Shown here one piece after another: positions 22,975-32,693 of a stretch of DNA of 33,448 nt. Both the position numbers and the translations under genes were made by a program. The notes under the pieces were generated by a model. The model saw nothing but the letters and a program-made list of their open reading frames with translations. It was not told the DNA's origin and searched no databases. Source of the DNA: JADLGL01 sp963823045 (GTDB taxonomy: Bacteria > Pseudomonadota > Alphaproteobacteria > Rhizobiales > Kaistiaceae). Location of the stretch: assembly GCA_963823045.1 (NCBI GenBank), contig CAWGKA010000001.1:1-33448 (forward strand), in the 5' to 3' direction. The first letter of the stretch is position 1. Every line of letters starts with the position of its first letter.

Positions 22975-24395
22975 CGCGGCGCGGGCATCTCGATCACCTC
23001 TGGATCGGTGATCACCGCCCGGCGATGGCCGGACATTTCCTCCCCGGCGTCTGCCGGCAGCCGCCGATAGATCAGTATTGCTGACGCTGCGATGAGGGCG
23101 ATGACGACGAACGGGATGACGAAGTCGGCGCGGACAATGTCCCCGCCGCCCGATGTCGCGTTCAGCGTCATCGCTGCGACGCTGATGCCGATGCTGAGGC
23201 CCAGTTGCTGGGCCATCGACGCCATCGCCGAAGCGCGGCCCATGCGTTCGGCCGGGACCTCGTCATAGGCCATCGAATTGACGCTGGTGAATTGCAGCGA
23301 GCGGAAGAAGCCGCCTACCAGCAGCACCGCGACCATCACCGCCACCGGCGTCGCGGCGCTGAAGCTGGTGAGGACGAGGGAGAAGCCGGCGCCGATCAAG
23401 GCCGAAGCGATCAGCACGCGCTTGAAGCCGAAGCGGCGAAGGATGGGCGCTGCGATGAATTTCATGGCCATGGCGCCGGCCGCGCTGGCCAAGGTGATGA
23501 GGCCCGACTGGAACGCGGTCATTCCGAAGGCAAGTTGCAGCAGCAGCGGCAGCAGAAACGGCAGCGCACCCACGCCGATGCGAAAGAGCAGTCCCCCGCT
23601 GATCCCGATGCGGAATGTCGTCAGCCGCAGCAGCCGGAGATCGAGGATCGGATTGGCAACGCGCCGGCTGTGCCGGACATAGGCGGCCAGTAGCGCAACG
23701 CCGATCACCAGCAGGGCCGCAACCCATGGCAACGGCACGACGTCGAGGCCGATCGTCGTCGACCCGGTGACGAAGGCCGCGAGCCCCACGCCGGCGAGGA
23801 AGAAGCCGCGCGTGTCGAAACGCTCCCGCTTCTCGCCCCGGATGTCGGGGAAGTACAGCGTGGCGAGAACGATGCCGAGAATTCCGACCGGCACGTTGAT
23901 CCAGAAGATCCAGCGCCAGTCCCAATAGGTGGTGATGAAGCCGCCCAGTGGCGGGCCGAGCATCGGCCCGATGAGCGCCGGCACGGTGAGCCAGGCGAGG
24001 GCGCCGACGAGTTCGGACTTCTTGACCGAGCGGAGGATGACCATGCGCCCGACCGGCACCATCATCGCGCCGCCGATCCCCTGTGCCACCCGGGCGGCGA
24101 CGATCTCGCCGATCGAGTTGGAAAGGCCGCAGGCGACCGACGCGGCGATGAAGATGAAGAGCGCGAGGCGGAAGACGAGCCGCGCCCCGAACCGGTCCGC
24201 GACCCAGCCGGAGGCAGGGATGAACACCGCCAGCGACAGGAGATAGCTGGTGAGCGCCAGCTTGAGGGCGATCGGGCTTTCGCCGAAATCGGCCGCGATC
24301 GCCGGCAGCGACGTCGACAGGACCGTCGAATCCAGCGTCTCCATGAAGAGCGCGCTGGCGACGATCAGCGGCAGCAGGATGCGATCGGGGATCAT
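22971..24395 (-). CDS. MFS drug exporter, DHA2 (EmrB/QacA) type
   Basis: The 474-aa protein is a proton-driven multidrug or metabolite exporter with about 14 membrane helices. Family marks are the N-terminal FMETLDSTVLSTSLPAIA (helix 1 acidic residue, typical of EmrB), WVADRFGARLVFR (motif A) and the motif C region LIGPMLGPPLGGFI. A short hydrophilic C-tail ends the protein. ATG 24395 is preferred; GTG 24419 would add eight residues and neither has a clear SD. It ends tail to tail with rlmE, the two stops sharing CTAG. No regulator gene of the TetR or MarR type is adjacent, so the substrate cannot be guessed. Confidence 0.9.
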   Translation of the reverse strand: MIPDRILLPLIVASALFMETLDSTVLSTSLPAIAADFGESPIALKLALTSYLLSLAVFIPASGWVADRFGARLVFRLALFIFIAASVACGLSNSIGEIVAARVAQGIGGAMMVPVGRMVILRSVKKSELVGALAWLTVPALIGPMLGPPLGGFITTYWDWRWIFWINVPVGILGIVLATLYFPDIRGEKRERFDTRGFFLAGVGLAAFVTGSTTIGLDVVPLPWVAALLVIGVALLAAYVRHSRRVANPILDLRLLRLTTFRIGISGGLLFRIGVGALPFLLPLLLQLAFGMTAFQSGLITLASAAGAMAMKFIAAPILRRFGFKRVLIASALIGAGFSLVLTSFSAATPVAVMVAVLLVGGFFRSLQFTSVNSMAYDEVPAERMGRASAMASMAQQLGLSIGISVAAMTLNATSGGGDIVRADFVIPFVVIALIAASAILIYRRLPADAGEEMSGHRRAVITDPEVIEMPAPR

Positions 24396-24594
24396 GGGCT
24401 TGGCATAGCCCAGCCGCACGGGTCGCCGCTAGGTTGCGCGGCCCGGGCAGGCCGGCGGCACGCATCGATGTCGCGGGCGGGAGGCTTTCACGAATTCGTG
24501 CCCGCGTGGTAATCACCGCCGCCAACCTTCGCATGATGCACCCTGCGCCGCGGCCGCAAAGCCGACGGAATGGCAGGTTTTACCGGAGCTTGGC

Positions 24595-26088
24595 ATGGCC
24601 ACCATCATTGAAGCCTCCACCGGCGGCAACGCGCTCACCTTCGACGACGTGCTCCTTTTGCCCGGACCGTCACGGGTGATGCCGGCTCAGGCCGACCTTC
24701 GCACCCGCCTGACACGATCAATTGAACTCAATCTGCCGATCATGTCGGCGGCGATGGACACCGTCACCGAAGGCCGCCTTGCCATCGCCATGGCCCAGGC
24801 CGGCGGCATCGGCGTCATCCACCGCAACATGACGCCGGAGGCCCAGGCCGAGGCGGTGCGGCAGGTGAAGAAGTTCGAATCCGGCATGGTCGTCAATCCG
24901 GTGACGATCGGCCCGGGCGCCACGCTCGCCGACGCGCTGGCGCTGATGGAGCGGTACCGCATCTCCGGCATCCCGGTCGTCGAAGGCGACGGGAACGGCC
25001 CGGGCCGGCTCGTCGGCATCCTCACCAACCGCGACGTCCGTTTTGCCTCGGACCCGCGGCAGCGCGTCTCCGAACTGATGACCAAGGACGACCTCATCAC
25101 CGTGACCGAGTCGGTCAATCAGGATGAGGCCAAGCGACTGCTCCACCAGAACCGCATCGAGAAGCTTGTCGTCGTCGATGAAGCCTATCGTTGCGTCGGC
25201 CTCATCACCGTGAAGGACATCGAGAAGAGCCAGCTCAATCCCTCCGCGGTGAAGGACGAGCAGGGTCGCCTTCGCGTCGCCGCCGCCACCAGCGTCGGCC
25301 AGGAGGGCTATGCCCGTTCGGAGCATCTCATCGACGCCGGCGTCGACGTTATCGTCGTCGACACCGCCCATGGCCATTCCTCGCGGGTGCTTGAGCAGGT
25401 GGAGGCCGTCAAGCGCCTTTCCAATCAGGTCGAGGTGATTGCCGGCAATGTCGCCACCGCCGACGGCACCAAGGCCCTTATCGATGCCGGCGCCGATGCG
25501 GTGAAGATCGGTATCGGCCCGGGCTCGATCTGCACCACGCGGATCGTCGCCGGTGTCGGCGTGCCGCAGCTGACGGCGATCTTGGATGCCGTCTCGGTCG
25601 GCGAGAAGGCCGGCATCCCGATCATCGCCGACGGCGGAATCAAGTTCTCAGGCGATCTTGCCAAGGCACTGGCGGCAGGCGCTTCCGCGGCGATGGTCGG
25701 CTCGCTGCTGGCCGGCACCGAGGAGAGCCCCGGCGAGGTCTATCTGCATCAAGGCCGCTCCTACAAAGCCTATCGCGGCATGGGCTCGGTCGGCGCCATG
25801 GCGCGCGGCTCGGCCGACCGCTATTTCCAGGCCGAGGTCACCGACACGTTGAAGCTTGTGCCGGAAGGCATCGAGGGCCAGGTACCGTTCAAGGGGCCGG
25901 TCTCGGGCGTGCTTCATCAGCTCGTCGGCGGCGTCCGCGCCGCAATGGGCTATGTCGGCGCCGCCAATCTCGCCGAGTTCAAGGAGCGCGCCCGATTCGT
26001 GCGCATCTCCAATGCCAGCCTGCGCGAGAGCCACGTCCACGACGTCGTCATCACCCGCGAAAGCCCCAATTATCCGAACAACACCTGA
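24595..26088 (+). CDS. guaB: Inosine-5'-monophosphate dehydrogenase
   Basis: It oxidises IMP to XMP with NAD+, the committed step to guanine nucleotides; guaA for the next step lies 2.5 kb downstream. The 497-aa product has the N-terminal LTFDDVLLLPG, two CBS domains (about 95-210: ISGIPVVEG, IEKLVVVDE), VDTAHGHS, the catalytic loop GIGPGSICTTR with Cys313, and the flap YRGMGSVGAM. GGAG eight bases before ATG 24595 supports the start. The frame is fully intact, in contrast to guaA. The 199 bases upstream hold no gene and presumably the promoter. Confidence 0.97.
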   Translation: MATIIEASTGGNALTFDDVLLLPGPSRVMPAQADLRTRLTRSIELNLPIMSAAMDTVTEGRLAIAMAQAGGIGVIHRNMTPEAQAEAVRQVKKFESGMVVNPVTIGPGATLADALALMERYRISGIPVVEGDGNGPGRLVGILTNRDVRFASDPRQRVSELMTKDDLITVTESVNQDEAKRLLHQNRIEKLVVVDEAYRCVGLITVKDIEKSQLNPSAVKDEQGRLRVAAATSVGQEGYARSEHLIDAGVDVIVVDTAHGHSSRVLEQVEAVKRLSNQVEVIAGNVATADGTKALIDAGADAVKIGIGPGSICTTRIVAGVGVPQLTAILDAVSVGEKAGIPIIADGGIKFSGDLAKALAAGASAAMVGSLLAGTEESPGEVYLHQGRSYKAYRGMGSVGAMARGSADRYFQAEVTDTLKLVPEGIEGQVPFKGPVSGVLHQLVGGVRAAMGYVGAANLAEFKERARFVRISNASLRESHVHDVVITRESPNYPNNT

Positions 26089-26118
26089 GGGACGGCACAG
26101 CGTGGATCGTCACCCGCG

Positions 26119-27422
26119 ATGACGCCGGGCGCGCGGATCGCAGCGGCGATCGAAGTGCTGGAGGACATGGCCGCGCGTCGCCGGCCGGTCGCCGAGGCGT
26201 TGAAGGATTGGGGCCTGTCGCATCGCTTTGCCGGTTCGCGCGACCGCGCCGCCATCGGCAACATCGTCTATGACGCAGAGCGCCGCCGCCGTTCGCTCGC
26301 CTGGATCATGGGCGAGGAAACGCCGCGGGCGCTGGCGCTTGGTGCCGTGGCGTTCGGTTGGGGCGTGGGAGCAGAGCCACTGGCCGCGCAACTCGAAGCG
26401 CCGCATTCGCCGTCGCCATTGACAGACGACGAGCGCACGCGCCTCGACGCCGCGGATCTGAGCAAGGCGCCGGAGCCCGTCCGCGCCGACGTGCCGGATT
26501 GGCTGGTGCGATCGCTGGCGCGTGCCTTCGGCGATGGCTGGGTTGCCGAACTCGAGGCGATGACGACACGCCCGCCGCTCGACCTCCGCGCCAACCGCCT
26601 CAAGGCCGACCGCGCCAAGGTCCTCCGTGCGCTCGCCTCGCAAGGGCGCGGTCGAAACGCCATTTTCGCCCGATGGCGTCCGCGTTCCTCCGACGGGTGA
26701 CGACCGACGCCACCCCAACGTTCAGGCAGAGCCCGGCTTCCAGAAGGGCTGGTTCGAGATCCAGGACGAGGGCAGCCAACTCACGGCGCTGATGGTCGGC
26801 GCGAAGGCGGGCGAGCAGATCCTCGACCTTTGTGCCGGCGGTGGCGGCAAGACGCTGGCACTCGCTGCGGCGATGGAGAACAAGGGCCAGATCCACGCCA
26901 CCGACAACGACAAGCATCGCCTCGCGCCGATCTTCGACCGCCTCCGCCGCGCTGGCACCCGCAACGTCCAGGTCCACCCGGCCGGCTCCGATCTCGCCGG
27001 CCTCGACTGGCACGATGGACCGCGTTCTCATCGACGCGCCCTGCAGCGGTTCCGGAACCTGGCGCCGCCACCCCGACGCCAAATGGCGCCTCAGCGAGCG
27101 AGCACTTGCCGACCGCGTCGGCGAGCAGGCGGCGCTGCTTCGCCAGGCGGCGGGCTTCGTCAAGCCGGGCGGTCTGCTAGTCTACGTCACCTGTTCGCTT
27201 CTGCCGGAGGAGAACGAGGAGCAGATGGCCGCCTTCCTCGCCGAGATGTCCGGCTTTGCCGCGCTGCCGGTGGGCGAGATGGTCGCTAATGCTGGGCTTG
27301 CGCCCGACGCCGCCGGAGCGCTCACGGCGGCCGCCTTGGCGACGCCGCACGGCCTCCAGCTGACGCCGATGCGCACGGGAACCGACGGCTTCTTCATCGC
27401 GGCGCTCAGGAAGGCCGCATGA
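26119..27422 (+). CDS. rsmB: RsmB/NOP family rRNA (cytosine-5-)-methyltransferase, two frameshifts
   Basis: Members methylate cytosine in 16S rRNA (C967 for RsmB) with SAM. The N-terminal helical NusB-like region is short (about 60 residues), as in alphaproteobacterial homologs. The middle has PLDLRANRLKADR, and the catalytic part has ILDLCAGGGGKTLALAA (SAM loop), VLIDAPCSGSGTWRRHPD and YVTCSLLPEENE, carrying the two Cys of m5C enzymes. Extra bases near 26645 (ALASQ continues as GAVETPFSPDGV) and near 27012 (LDWH continues as MDRVLIDAPCSG) break the frame; repaired, it is about 433 aa. ATG 26119 follows guaB by 30 bases. It overlaps mtnN by four bases. Confidence 0.88.
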
Positions 27423-28075
27423 GCACCGAGCATCCCGCGCGCCATATCCTGGAACTCGGAGGCCGCCGCGTCTTCTTCGTCATGGCGACGCACAACGAAT
27501 ATGGCGAGCATTTGCGGAAGCGCATCCTGCCGCTGATCTGCGGCGTCGGCCCGGTCGAGGCGGCCGTCACCACCTCCGCGGCGCTCGCGGCGCTGGCGGC
27601 CGAGGATGCGCTGCCGGACCTCGTCGTCTCGCTCGGCTCGGCCGGTTCGCGCACGCTCGAACACGCCCATATCTACCAGGTCGAGAGCGTCTCCTATCGC
27701 GACATGGACGCCTCGGCGCTCGGCTTCGAAAAGGGCCTGACGCCGTTCGCCGATCTGCCGATCGTCGTCGAGATCGAGCAGCGCGTGCCGGGCATTCCCG
27801 CCGCCTCGATCTCCACCGGCGCCAATATCGTTTCCGGCGCCGCCTATGACGGCATCGCCGCCGAAATGGTCGACATGGAATCCTTCGCGGTCCTGCGCGC
27901 CGCCGACCGCTTCGACCTGCCGATGATCGGCATCCGCGGCATCTCCGACGGCAGGAGCGATCTCACCGGCCTCCACGACTGGACCGAATATCTCCACATC
28001 ATCGACGAGAAGCTCGCCGGCGCCATCGATCTCATCGAAGGGGCGATCGCCGACGGGCATCTCGCCTTCGACTAG
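27419..28075 (+). CDS. mtnN: 5'-methylthioadenosine/S-adenosylhomocysteine nucleosidase-like protein
   Basis: It cleaves the glycosidic bond of methylthioadenosine and S-adenosylhomocysteine, removing by-products of SAM-using enzymes such as the methyltransferase just upstream. The 218-aa product has the nucleoside phosphorylase-like fold: CGVGPVEAAVTTSAAL (Gly-rich loop), VSLGSAGS, AEMVDMESFAVLRAA (substrate-binding Met-Glu) and IRGISDGRSD (catalytic Asp). ATG 27419 overlaps the rsmB stop (ATGA). The frame is intact. Specificity for methylthioadenosine versus other purine nucleosides is inferred from these motifs. Confidence 0.85.
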   Translation: MSTEHPARHILELGGRRVFFVMATHNEYGEHLRKRILPLICGVGPVEAAVTTSAALAALAAEDALPDLVVSLGSAGSRTLEHAHIYQVESVSYRDMDASALGFEKGLTPFADLPIVVEIEQRVPGIPAASISTGANIVSGAAYDGIAAEMVDMESFAVLRAADRFDLPMIGIRGISDGRSDLTGLHDWTEYLHIIDEKLAGAIDLIEGAIADGHLAFD

Positions 28076-28144
28076 CAGCCGCCTATACGCCCCGCTTCGT
28101 CCCGGCTAGGCTCGGCTTTGGCCAAGAACCAAGGAGGCACCGAG

Positions 28145-28530
28145 ATGAAACGCATCTTTGCTTGCCGGCGTCGCGCTGATCGCCGGCACGACCTTGGCGT
28201 CGGCGCAGATCGGCCGACGGCCGCTGGTCGATCTTCGGCATGTCCTGCAACAATGAATATGCCGACGACATCATGACCCTCGACACCGTCGCCGGTCAGA
28301 TCGGCTTCTACGAATCCGGCTGCGACATCACGAGTTGGAACGCGGTCGGCACCTATGGCGGCGTTTGGACGGCGACGCTCGCCTGCTCCGGCGAGGGCGA
28401 GACCTGGACGACGAAAGCGATCTTCGGCCTGTCCGAAGGCTTCGACGACGTGCCCGATCAGCTGGCGGTCATCTACCTCGCCGACGGCTTCACCACGATC
28501 TATCGTCGCTGCGAGGTGCGGCCGGGTTGA
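28145..28530 (+). CDS. Small secreted protein with four cysteines, two frameshifts
   Basis: I do not recognise a named family. AAGGAGG seven bases before ATG 28145 is one of the best ribosome binding sites in the window. Removing one T near 28157-28159 gives a signal peptide (MKRILLAGVALIAGTTLASA-Q), and removing one G near 28207 joins it to IADGRWSIFGMSCNNEYAD. The mature part then runs to TGA 28528-28530, for about 127 aa in total. It has Cys in SCNN, SGCD, ACSG and RRCE, enough for two disulfides. It is probably periplasmic or extracellular. As written, only short broken frames remain. It sits between mtnN and guaA with its own leader. Confidence 0.68.
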
Positions 28531-28595
28531 ATCAGGCGTTCAACAAGGCCCGGCAATCCGTTGCACCGACTCGGGGATTTCTCTAGACCCCCGCC

Positions 28596-30157
28596 ATGAC
28601 GGACCCTGCCCACGACCTCGTTCTCATCGTCGACTTCGGCAGCCAGGTGACGCAGCTGATCGCGCGCCGGGTGCGCGAGGCCGGCGTCTATTCCGAGGTC
28701 GTGCCCTTCAGCCAGGCTGACGCCGCGATCGCCGAACGCCGGCCGAGGGCGGTGATCCTCTCCGGCGGGCCGGCGAGCGTCACCGGCATCGATACGCCGC
28801 GCGCGTCGAAGGCGATCTTCGCCGCCGGCGTCCCCGTCCTCGGCATCTGCTATGGCCAGCAGGCGATGGTCGAGGCGCTGGGCGGCACGGTCGAGACCTC
28901 GGACCATCAGGAGTTCGGCCGCGCCTATCTCGACGTCGGGTCGCAGTCGCCGCTCTTCGACGGCATCTGGCAGGCGGCGAGCCGGCACCAGGTGTGGATG
29001 AGCCATGGCGACCGCGTCACCGGCGCTGCCGCCGGGCTTCTCCGTCATCGGCACCTCGGAGGGCGCGCCCTTCGCCGCCATCGCCGATGAGGGCCGGAAA
29101 TTCTACGGCGTTCAGTTCCACCCCGAAGTCGCCCATACGCCGGATGGCGCGCGGCTCCTCGCCAATTTCGTCCACCGCGTTGCGGGCCTTGCCGGTGACT
29201 GGACCATGGCCGCCTTCAAGGATCGCGCGATCGCGCAGATCCGCGAGCAGGTCGGCAAGGGGCGGGTGATCTGCGGCCTTTCCGGCGGCGTCGATTCCGC
29301 CGTCGCCGCCGTCCTCATCCATGAGGCGATCGGCGATCAGCTCACCTGCGTCCTCGTCGATCACGGTCTGATGCGTCTCAATGAGGCGAAGGACGTCGTC
29401 GAGCTCTTCCGCGGCTCGTTCAACATCCCGCTCGTCCATGTCGAGGCGGAGGACGACGTTCCTCAAGGAACTCGCCGGCGTCACCGACCCCGAGCAGAAG
29501 CGGAAGACGATCGGCCGCCTCTTCATCGACATGTTCGACGCCGAAGCGGCGAAGCTCGGCGGCGCCGATTTCCTGGCGCAGGGGACGCTCTACCCGACGT
29601 CATCGAAAGCGTCTCCTTCACCGGCGGCCCGTCGGTGACGATCAAGTCGCACCACAATGTCGGCGGCCTGCCCGAGCGCATGAAGATGAAGCTGGTCGAG
29701 CCGCTCCGCGAGCTGTTCAAGGACGAGGTGCGCGAGCTCGGCCGCGAGCTCGGCCTGCCGGCGCATTTCGTCGACCGCCACCCGTTCCCGGGCCCGGGCC
29801 TTGCCATCCGCTGCCCCGGCGAGGTCACCGCCGAGAAGCTCGCGATCCTCAGGAAGGCCGACGCCATCTATCTCGACGAGATACGGAAGGCCGGCCTCTA
29901 CGACGCCATCTGGCAGGCCTTCGCCGTGCTCCTGCCGGTCCGCACCGTCGGCGTCATGGGCGACAGCCGCACCTATGATTATCGTCTGCGCCCTCAGAGC
30001 CGTCACCTCGGTCGACGGCATGACCGCCGACTTCTACCATTTCGACATGGCCTTCCTCGGCCGCGCCGCCAACCGCATCGTCAACGAGGTCCGCGGCATC
30101 AACCGCGTCGTCTATGACGTGACCTCGAAGCCCCCCGGCACGATCGAGTGGGAGTGA
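28596..30157 (+). CDS. guaA: GMP synthase (glutamine-hydrolysing), four frameshifts
   Basis: It aminates XMP to GMP using glutamine, following guaB. The N-terminal glutaminase domain has VDFGSQVTQLIARRVRE, the nucleophile Cys in GICYGQQAM, and the His/Glu pair in VQFHPEV. The ATP-pyrophosphatase domain has the PP-loop GLSGGVDSAV. The C-terminal dimer domain has DRHPFPGPGLAIR and ends GTIEWE. Four indels break it: extra G near 29020, extra G near 29456, a missing base near 29598, and extra C near 29979. After each, the family sequence resumes exactly, giving a full protein of about 519 aa. GMP synthase is essential without guanine supply, so these are probably sequence errors. Confidence 0.93.
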
Positions 30158-30283
30158 GCTCGATCTGTGAGCGACTCGGCCGTTCTGCCTGACGGCAGCG
30201 CCGCCGCCATTGGATGCTCTCAAAATCGGCTGTAGAACTGGCGCCGCGCGGTAGGCCGAAATGGGCCGCTGGGAGGGCCGCTC

Positions 30284-31527
30284 GTGATCGAAGAGTTAGC
30301 CGATCTATTGCCACTCGATATCGAAAGCTTGGCGCAACAAAGTGGCGTTCCGGCGGAACGGATCGAGCGATACGCCGAACGCGGCCTCATCGCGGGGCCC
30401 AACGCAAGCGGGACCTATGACGAGGCGGACCTCGTCAGGCTTCGGCTGATCCGTGCGATGATTGATTCCGGCATGGCGGAAGAAGCCCTTTTCGAGGCTG
30501 TCTCTTTGGGCCTCGTCAACTTCGACTTTGCCGGAAGGATGCTGGAGGGGCCGGTGGCCCTTTCCCCGGTTACCGTCCAGGACGCCTGCGCACAGGCCGG
30601 CGTGGACTACGAGACCTTCACGAAATTGATGCTGGCGATCGGCTTTGCTCCGCAGCCGGAGATTTCTTCATTCGCGAAGACATGTGGGAACTCCTCCGGC
30701 TCTACGCAGCATCCGTCGATCTCGGCCTGCCGGCCGACGTGATGCGTGGAACGCTGCAGTCCTTTGCGATGAGTGTCCGTCGCATTGCCGACGCCTCGCG
30801 AGCGCTGGTGCGCGACCATGTCGAAATGCCGTTTCTGCGCGAAGGCCTTTCGTACCAGGAGATGCTGCGTCGGGGCGCTCCAATTCGGCGCGAACTTCGC
30901 CGTCTCGGCTATCGCGCTGTCTTCATCCTCCAAAGGCGAATGTATGAGCAGGTGCTCTTCGCGAGCATTATCACGCGGTTCGAAGAAGCCTTGGCGCGAC
31001 GCAGTGCTGCCGAAGCGGAGCCGTTTGTCAGGCGAGTGGTGTGTTTTGTCGACATCTCCGGTTTCACCGAGAGAACCGAGACTGTCGGTGACATGGATGC
31101 AGCTTCCGTCAGCTCCACGCTCCTGACAATCGTCCAGAACGAGGCGAGTGTCTCCGGCGGCGACGTTGTGAAAGCGCTGGGAGACGGCGCGATGGTGCTC
31201 TTCGACGACGCCGTTGATGCGGTGCAAACCACCTGCCGCATCCTCGCTGCTGCGCGCTTGTCCGGGTTGCCACCGGTCCGGGCTGGAGTAACGGCCGGGC
31301 CGGTGATCTCGCAGGACGGTGACTATTTCGGCCGCACGGTCAACCGAGCCTCGCGGCTCCTCACGGCAGCCGATCCCGGCCAGGTCATCGCCAGCGAAGA
31401 GGTCGCAGATTTGCTGCGCGACGAGGCGATCGAAATCGCAAGCCTCGGCAGCGTGCAGCTAAAAGGCATGCCCGAACCTGTGAACATATTCTCGGTCGGC
31501 CCGCTCTCCTCAGGTGCGATCGCCTGA
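30284..31527 (+). CDS. MerR-like HTH protein fused to class III adenylate/guanylate cyclase, one frameshift
   Basis: The C-terminal 190 residues are a class III cyclase catalytic domain: VVCFVDISGFTERTE (first metal Asp), KALGDGAMVLFDD (second metal Asp), VRAGVTAGPVISQDGDYFG, TVNRASRLL (Asn and Arg of the transition state) and LKGMPEPV. The N-terminus reads like a MerR-type helix-turn-helix (SLAQQSGVPAERIERYAERG, SGTYDEADLVRLRLI). It is followed by a helical segment resembling the regulatory domain of mycobacterial-type cyclases (AQAGVDYETFTKLMLAIGF). One base is missing near 30660 (PQPE continues as DFFIREDMWELL); repaired, about 414 aa. GGGAGGG before GTG 30284 supports the start. There is no membrane segment, so it is a cytosolic cAMP (or cGMP) maker with a sensor or DNA-binding front end. 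Confidence 0.86.
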
Positions 31528-31747
31528 TAGCCTGGGACCGCACACCGCAGAAAAGGCCCGACGTCTAATCCCGCATAGAACGTGACCAGTTTGCCGGGTG
31601 CGTGGGACGGCTTGATCGTTCCACCGAGGCCTCTTTTGACAACTCCGCGTTGATCCTTGGGCCAGACGCGGATAGGAACCCTGATCCTGTCCCATCAGCC
31701 GCTCGTACGGCGCGCTTTCACCGAACCTCCAAACTCGGGATCAGCCT

Positions 31748-32692
31748 ATGACGAGTGCAGCGACGGACATCGTCATTGCCGTGAACGACCTGCATAAGCG
31801 CTACGGCGGCAAGGCCGCCGTGGACGGCGTGAGCTTCGACGTGCGGCGTGGCGAAATCTTCGGCGTGCTCGGGCCAAACGGCGCGGGGAAGACAACGACG
31901 GTTGAGATCGTCACCGGCCTGCGCGTCGCCGACGCCGGCACGGTGCGCGTCCTGGACCTCGATCCGCAGGCCGACCGCGACCGTCTTCGCCAGCTTGTCG
32001 GCGTGCAGCTTCAGGAAAGCGAACTGCATCCGAAGATCACGGTCGCCGAGGCGCTCGAGATGTTCGCCGCGTTCTACCCGGACCCTGCGGACGGACGCGC
32101 CTTGGCGAATGACCTTGGGCTCGGCGAGAAGCTTTCCACCCAATATCGCCATCTCTCGGGTGGGCAAAAGCAGCGGCTCGCGATCGCCTTGGCGCTCATC
32201 GGTAATCCCAAGGTCGCCGTGCTGGACGAGCTGACGACAGGCCTCGATCCGCAGGCGCGGCGCGAAGTCTGGGACCTCATCGAAGGCGTGCGCGATTCCG
32301 GCGTCACCATCGTCCTCGTCACCCATTTCATGGAAGAGGCCGAGCGCCTCTGCGACCGGATCGCGCTGATCGATCGCGGCAAGGTGGTGGCGATCGACAC
32401 GCCCGCCGGGCTCATCGGCCGCGCCCGTGGCGGGCACGAACTGCGTTTCCGCACTGCGGAGCCAGTCGTGCCGGAGCGGCTGCACGCTATCCTCGATCCG
32501 TTGCCTTCTGTGAAGGCCGTCGAGCTTGTTGGCGGCGAGGTGATCGTTCACGGCGAGAAAGATGCCGTCGTCACCGTCGTGCGGGCGCTTGCCGAGAATG
32601 GCATCACGCCCGTCGACGTGACGGTGGAACGTTCGAACCTCGAGGACGCGTTTGTCGACCTCACCAGCCACGCCACCGCGACGGAGGTCTGA
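31748..32692 (+). CDS. ABC-2 type exporter ATPase (DrrA/CcmA-like)
   Basis: This is the cytoplasmic ATPase of a two-gene exporter; the permease follows after one base. The 314-aa protein has Walker A GPNGAGKTT, signature LSGGQKQR, Walker B VAVLDELTTGLDP and H-loop VTHFMEEAE. Walker B ends in Glu-Leu rather than Glu-Pro; the catalytic Glu is kept. A C-terminal domain of about 90 residues ends NLEDAFVDLTSH, typical of DrrA-type antibiotic or lipid exporters. ATG 31748 has no strong SD. The 220 bases before it hold no gene that I can support. The substrate is unknown. Confidence 0.92.
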   Translation: MTSAATDIVIAVNDLHKRYGGKAAVDGVSFDVRRGEIFGVLGPNGAGKTTTVEIVTGLRVADAGTVRVLDLDPQADRDRLRQLVGVQLQESELHPKITVAEALEMFAAFYPDPADGRALANDLGLGEKLSTQYRHLSGGQKQRLAIALALIGNPKVAVLDELTTGLDPQARREVWDLIEGVRDSGVTIVLVTHFMEEAERLCDRIALIDRGKVVAIDTPAGLIGRARGGHELRFRTAEPVVPERLHAILDPLPSVKAVELVGGEVIVHGEKDAVVTVVRALAENGITPVDVTVERSNLEDAFVDLTSHATATEV

Positions 32693-32693
32693 C

